Assembly: GCF_035270045.1 (NCBI RefSeq)
Contig: NZ_DATFIP010000014.1
Span: 13,231 to 77,230 of the forward strand
DNA: 64,000 nucleotides
Direction: 5' to 3'
Origin: Salibaculum sp035270045
GTDB taxonomy: Bacteria; Pseudomonadota; Alphaproteobacteria; Rhodobacterales; Rhodobacteraceae
Each line of letters opens with the position of its first letter. Positions within the stretch are counted from its first letter, which is position 1. The notes beneath the pieces are model-generated. The model was given only the letters and a program-made list of their open reading frames with translations, searched no databases and was not told where the DNA came from. Shown here piece by piece: positions 60,741 through 64,000 of this stretch. The position numbers and the translations under genes are program-made.

Positions 60741-61682
60741 CTATGCTGGCTGCGCCGACGCCTCCGCAAGCACCTGGGCAAGCACCGAGACAGCCAACGT
60801 ATAGGCGTTACGGGTGGAGGGGATCAGGCCAACGGGGCCGTGCAGACGATCGCGCGCCCCGGGTGGGACACCGAGCGCCTCCAGTTCCAGGAGCCGCGCC
60901 CGCGCTGAGCGCCGGCTCCCCTGTGCCCCGATGAAGAAGGCCTCGGAGGCGAGCAGTGGTGCCAGCAACGGCGGCTCCCATTCATGGTCGTGGAAAAATA
61001 GGATCGCGGCAGTACGGGCGTCGACATCCAGATCCTCAGGCAAGACCTTGTCGACGAGGTGTCGCGTACGGCACTTGGTCTTCTCGGCCTCTTGCAACGT
61101 GCGGCGGTCGGGCGAAAGGACCACATTGGGAAACCCCATGGATTGCACGATTGCCGCAAAACTGCTGGCCTCGGGCCCGGCCCCGAAGATCAGGAACCGA
61201 AGAGGCGGGTCGAAGCGGATTGCGAACCCGTTCCCGACCGGACCGGTCTCGCCCGCGTCATCGAGCGAAAGCGCGCCATCTGCCTTGCCGATGGTCAGGC
61301 AGCAGGGCCGCCGCGCATCGTGACGACGCACCAAGTCCTGCAACACCGCCCGGTCGGGGCGCGGCACGATCAGCACATCCATACCGCCCCCGCAGGGCAG
61401 CTTGATATCCATGAAAGGTGACCCTTTGCCATAGCGCACCTTTGCCGGGGCTCCGGTTCCGATTGCCGCGACGGCGTGATGGGCAATATCGCTCTCAATG
61501 CAACCCGAGGACAGGGACCCGACCGCCCGTCCATCCTCGAACACCGCCATGCAGGCCCCAAGCGGCCGATAGGATGGACCCTCTATCCCGCGAATGACCG
61601 CCAGCGCCGCGGCCTTCCCGGATCGCGCGATCGCCTCAACCGGTTCGATTTCCTGCCGCGCGACACCTTGCAGACCGGTCAT
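60741..61682 (-). CDS. XdhC/CoxI-family molybdoenzyme maturation-like protein
   Basis: This 313-residue protein shows the XdhC pattern: an N-terminal domain with GSSYRP-like GPSYRPLGACMAV and GSLSSGCIESDI, and a C-terminal Rossmann domain (FLIFGAGPEASSF, later FFIGAQGSRRS). XdhC proteins insert sulfurated molybdenum cofactor into xanthine dehydrogenase-type enzymes; no such enzyme is in the window. AAGGAGGAGG gives a very strong ribosome site 33 bases after the BLUF gene. Confidence 0.85.
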   Translation of the reverse strand: MTGLQGVARQEIEPVEAIARSGKAAALAVIRGIEGPSYRPLGACMAVFEDGRAVGSLSSGCIESDIAHHAVAAIGTGAPAKVRYGKGSPFMDIKLPCGGGMDVLIVPRPDRAVLQDLVRRHDARRPCCLTIGKADGALSLDDAGETGPVGNGFAIRFDPPLRFLIFGAGPEASSFAAIVQSMGFPNVVLSPDRRTLQEAEKTKCRTRHLVDKVLPEDLDVDARTAAILFFHDHEWEPPLLAPLLASEAFFIGAQGSRRSARARLLELEALGVPPGARDRLHGPVGLIPSTRNAYTLAVSVLAQVLAEASAQPA

Positions 61683-61715
61683 TTCCTCCTCCTTGCGAAA
61701 ACGGCACCATGCGTC

Positions 61716-62150
61716 TCAGTCGCCGTCATAAAAGCCCCGCAGGAGATCCAGCGCTTCAGGCATGCCACCGGACCGCAGATTTTCCCAGAAACTGTCCTTG
61801 TCGATATCGGCAAACCCGGGCACGTCGGCCAAGTCGCCCGGTTCGACATTCTTGAAACCCATTGACCAGTTGGGGAACATTCGCGCCTCCTCGAAGCCTT
61901 CCGAAAGGGTCACGATGGTGTGGTGGCGCGAGTCACCGGAAATCCGCCGCCAAAGGGCGTCCAGTTCAGCCTCTGGCCCCTCGATGGCCTGGATGAAATA
62001 CCCCTTGTCGAAATCATCGCTGTATCGATACAGCAGGATGCCCGTGATCCCTTCCTTCGTATTGCGCGACCGGCTGCGACCCAGTAGATCGGTCAGTTGA
62101 TCGATCGAGAACGGCGCCCGGGCCTGGCTAACGTAAACGATATATTTCAT
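61716..62150 (-). CDS. Stand-alone BLUF blue-light photoreceptor
   Basis: This 144-residue protein is a BLUF domain using FAD: Tyr6 (YIVYVSQA), Asn30 (RSRSRNTKEGITG), Gln54 (YFIQAIEG) and Trp95 (FPNWSMGF) sit at the positions of AppA Tyr21, Asn45, Gln63 and Trp104. The loop before Gln54 (YRYSDDFDKG) is a few residues longer than in AppA. No output domain; the C-terminal helix (PEALDLLRGF) may contact a partner. AAAGGG precedes the ATG at 62150. It is in a row with pckA (26-base gap) and the XdhC-family gene. Confidence 0.9.
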   Translation of the reverse strand: MKYIVYVSQARAPFSIDQLTDLLGRSRSRNTKEGITGILLYRYSDDFDKGYFIQAIEGPEAELDALWRRISGDSRHHTIVTLSEGFEEARMFPNWSMGFKNVEPGDLADVPGFADIDKDSFWENLRSGGMPEALDLLRGFYDGD

Positions 62151-62176
62151 GTCTTGCGCCCTTTCGATTGCAGCGA

Positions 62177-63778
62177 TCAAAGGTCCGCGGTCTGCGGCAC
62201 CCGCGACACGGGAAACGTTATACCCAGTTCGGACAGCTTCGGCGTGATCCGCGCGCGCAAGCCATCCGCGGCCCGTGCGAAGGCCGCCTTGTCCGGCCAG
62301 GTTTCATACGGATCGAGATAAGATCGCGCCTCGGCGGGTCCATCGCAAGGAATTTCGACACCCCAGACCCGGTCGCGCTCGAACCGCACCGCGCCGAGGG
62401 TGCTGTTCATCGCCGCCCTCAACAGGCTGCGCATGACGGCGATGGGCATCCGCTGGCCGGTTTCGACGTCGCCGCCGATCCAACCGGTATTGACCAGCCA
62501 GACCTGGGTGCCCGATTGTTCCAACCGCGCCTTGAACAGGTCCGCGTAGACCGCCGGTGGCCGGGTCAGGAAGGGTGCCCCGAAACAGGTTGAAAATGTC
62601 GGCTCGGGCGCGCCCACCCCGCGTTCCGTTCCCGCCACATTGAAAGTGAAGCCCAGCAGGAACAGCGCCCGCGCCTCGGCCGGGCCGAGCCGCGCGATGG
62701 GCGGCGTCACCCCGAAGGCGTCACAGGTCAGCATGAAGATGTTGCGCGGCGCCCCCCCGCGCGAGGTCGGCGCCGCATTGGCCAGCCGCTCCAGCGGATA
62801 GGCTGCGCCGGCGTTCTCGGTGATCGTGTCGTCATCGAGCAGCAGCGCCCGGCTGCCCTCCTCCATCACCACGTTTTCCAGCACCGCACCGAAGGCATGC
62901 ACCGCCCCCCAGATCTCCGGCTCGGACTTCTGGGACAAGCAGACGGTTTTGGTGTAGCAACCGCCCTCGACATTGAAGACCCCGTCATCGGACCAGCCGT
63001 GTGCGTCATCCCCGATCAGCTTGCAGGTGGGATCGGAGGAAAGCGTGGTCTTGCCGGTGCCAGGCAGGCCGAAGAACAGCGCGCTGTCCCTGGCATTCTG
63101 CGCCGAATGGTTGGCAGAACAATGCATTGGCAGGATACCACGTGCGGGATACAGGTGGTTGAGGATCGTGAAGGCGGCCTTCTTGTTCTCATCGGCATAT
63201 TCCGTGCCCGCGATCAGAACCAGTTCCTGCTCGAAGCTCAGCGCGACGACGGTCTCGCTGCGCGTGCCGTGGCGGGCCGGGTCGGCGAGGAAATGTGGCA
63301 GGTTGATGATCGTGAAGTCCGGCCTGTAGCCCGCCAGCGCCTCCCGGGGCGGGCGGCGCAGCAGGTGCCGCAAGAACAGCGCATGCCAGCTGAAACCCGC
63401 GATCAGCCGGATATTGACCGCGTGCTCGGCCACGGCGCCGCAAACCAGGTCCTGCACCTCCACGTCACGATCGGCCAGCACGTTCAGCATGTCCGATTTG
63501 AGCGTCTCGAAATCCTCTGGGCTCAGGCCACGATTGCCCTCCCACCAGATATCATCCCGGATCGACGGTTCGACCACGATATACTTGTCCTTCGGCGACC
63601 GCCCGGTGAACTTCCGCGTATCCACCACGAGAGCGCCCTCGCGCGACAACCGGCCATCGCCGTTGATCAGCGAGGTTTCCAGCAACGCCGAAACCCCGGC
63701 ATTGTATCGGGCATAGCGCGCCGGGTAGCCCTGCGCGTCGATGCCTCGGTCGGGATTGCGCAATCCGGTTTCAAACAT
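62177..63778 (-). CDS. pckA: Phosphoenolpyruvate carboxykinase (ATP)
   Basis: This 533-residue enzyme converts oxaloacetate to PEP in gluconeogenesis. FTGRSPKDKYIV, HCSANHS, the kinase-1a loop GLPGTGKTTLS, GDDAHGWSDDGVFNVEGG-type kinase-2 region and TCDAFGV are all typical of ATP-dependent PEPCK. The ATG at 63778 is chosen over a codon 36 bases upstream. It is followed at 26 bases by the BLUF gene. Confidence 0.96.
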   Translation of the reverse strand: MFETGLRNPDRGIDAQGYPARYARYNAGVSALLETSLINGDGRLSREGALVVDTRKFTGRSPKDKYIVVEPSIRDDIWWEGNRGLSPEDFETLKSDMLNVLADRDVEVQDLVCGAVAEHAVNIRLIAGFSWHALFLRHLLRRPPREALAGYRPDFTIINLPHFLADPARHGTRSETVVALSFEQELVLIAGTEYADENKKAAFTILNHLYPARGILPMHCSANHSAQNARDSALFFGLPGTGKTTLSSDPTCKLIGDDAHGWSDDGVFNVEGGCYTKTVCLSQKSEPEIWGAVHAFGAVLENVVMEEGSRALLLDDDTITENAGAAYPLERLANAAPTSRGGAPRNIFMLTCDAFGVTPPIARLGPAEARALFLLGFTFNVAGTERGVGAPEPTFSTCFGAPFLTRPPAVYADLFKARLEQSGTQVWLVNTGWIGGDVETGQRMPIAVMRSLLRAAMNSTLGAVRFERDRVWGVEIPCDGPAEARSYLDPYETWPDKAAFARAADGLRARITPKLSELGITFPVSRVPQTADL

Positions 63779-63853
63779 GGCGCTCACCAGCCACGTCACC
63801 GGACCGCACGGCAAGCCCGCGACCCTGTCCGGTGATGCCCTGTCGTAGCCGCG

Positions 63854-64000
63854 TCATTGGATCAGCCCGAGCAGTTTGTCCACCGAGCCTTTTGCATCGC
63901 CGTAGAACATTCGTGTGTTGTCCTTGAAGAACAGCGGGTTCTCGATGCCGGAGTACCCGGTGCCCTGGCCCCGCTTGGAGACGAAGACCTGTTTCGCCTT
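63854..64000 (-). CDS. pntB: NAD(P) transhydrogenase subunit beta, C-terminal fragment (runs off the window)
   Basis: The last 48 residues are seen: KQVFVSKRGQGTGYSGIENP and then LFFKDNTRMFYGDAKGS up to a TGA at 63854-63856. This is the NADP-binding domain III end of PntB, the membrane subunit of the proton-translocating transhydrogenase. The gene is on the minus strand, 75 bases upstream of pckA, and could share a transcript with it. Confidence 0.93.
   Translation of the reverse strand, partial: KAKQVFVSKRGQGTGYSGIENPLFFKDNTRMFYGDAKGSVDKLLGLIQ

Noticed and set aside
60403..60934. Open frames in the gap after tRNA-Gln
   Set aside because: No ribosome site, odd composition, and overlap with the XdhC-family gene; also no integrase or phage motif to suggest an island.

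Overview
This is a high-GC chromosomal window. Gene content and order point to an alphaproteobacterium of the Rhodobacterales (Roseobacter/Rhodobacter group). Supporting signs are the tesA/ybbAP-like cluster, the mreBCD-PBP2-rodA block, a bacterial FeS cryptochrome (CryB/PhrB type), twin cold-shock genes, a tripartite tricarboxylate transporter (TTT), a short alphaproteobacterial-type gltX and very tight ATGA/GTGA gene overlaps. No rRNA, CRISPR array or intact insertion sequence is visible. There is one tRNA gene (Gln, anticodon TTG).

Layout. 1-9.2 kb: the 3' end of metF, a small unknown protein, a decayed IS5-type element, dacB and nadD, a PAS-GGDEF-EAL protein, ettA, and two cold-shock genes flanking trxC and a small acidic protein. 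9.2-22.4 kb: tesA divergent from an ABC exporter-like pair, a gamma-glutamylcyclotransferase-like gene running into gltX, a zincin, a Tat-type metallo-beta-lactamase-fold protein, a PfkB kinase, wrbA, nadE, an 18-repeat MORN protein and an endonuclease/exonuclease/phosphatase-family protein. 22.4-29.6 kb: an envelope cluster, with cytochrome b561, opgH and opgG on the minus strand and a CDP-alcohol phosphatidyltransferase, an LtaS/OpgB-like phospho-alcohol transferase and an LPG-synthase-type membrane protein on the plus strand. 29.6-34.1 kb: an NMT1/THI5-like ABC importer with a fused double permease, coupled to a GT4 glycosyltransferase.

34.3-43.5 kb: a self-contained tricarboxylate island. 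A TctD-TctE two-component system with its own extra periplasmic binding protein is transcribed away from tctC-tctB-tctA. The tct genes overlap a class III CoA-transferase, a short citrate-synthase-fold citryl-CoA-lyase-like protein and an AbrB-family membrane protein. The order reads as sense, import, CoA activation, C-C cleavage. An OmpR-type direct repeat abuts the -10 box of tctC, and a perfect 12-bp stem-loop separates tctC from tctB.

43.6-64 kb: CryB photolyase with an SDR, a phosphatase, leuA behind a Leu-rich leader peptide, mreB, mreCD-PBP2-rodA, a ghrA-like dehydrogenase, an SseB-like protein, a capsule set (kpsT-kpsE-kdsA, no kpsM in view), tRNA-Gln, then a minus-strand run of pntB (partial), pckA, a stand-alone BLUF photoreceptor and an XdhC-family protein.

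Most interesting: the tricarboxylate sense/import/cleave island, the near-leaderless leuA leader peptide, the BLUF gene inside a pckA transcription unit, the glycosyltransferase locked into a nutrient-importer operon, and an eroded IS whose flanking CTAG repeats supply the stop codons of both neighbouring genes. All calls come from reading the sequence; no database search was run.
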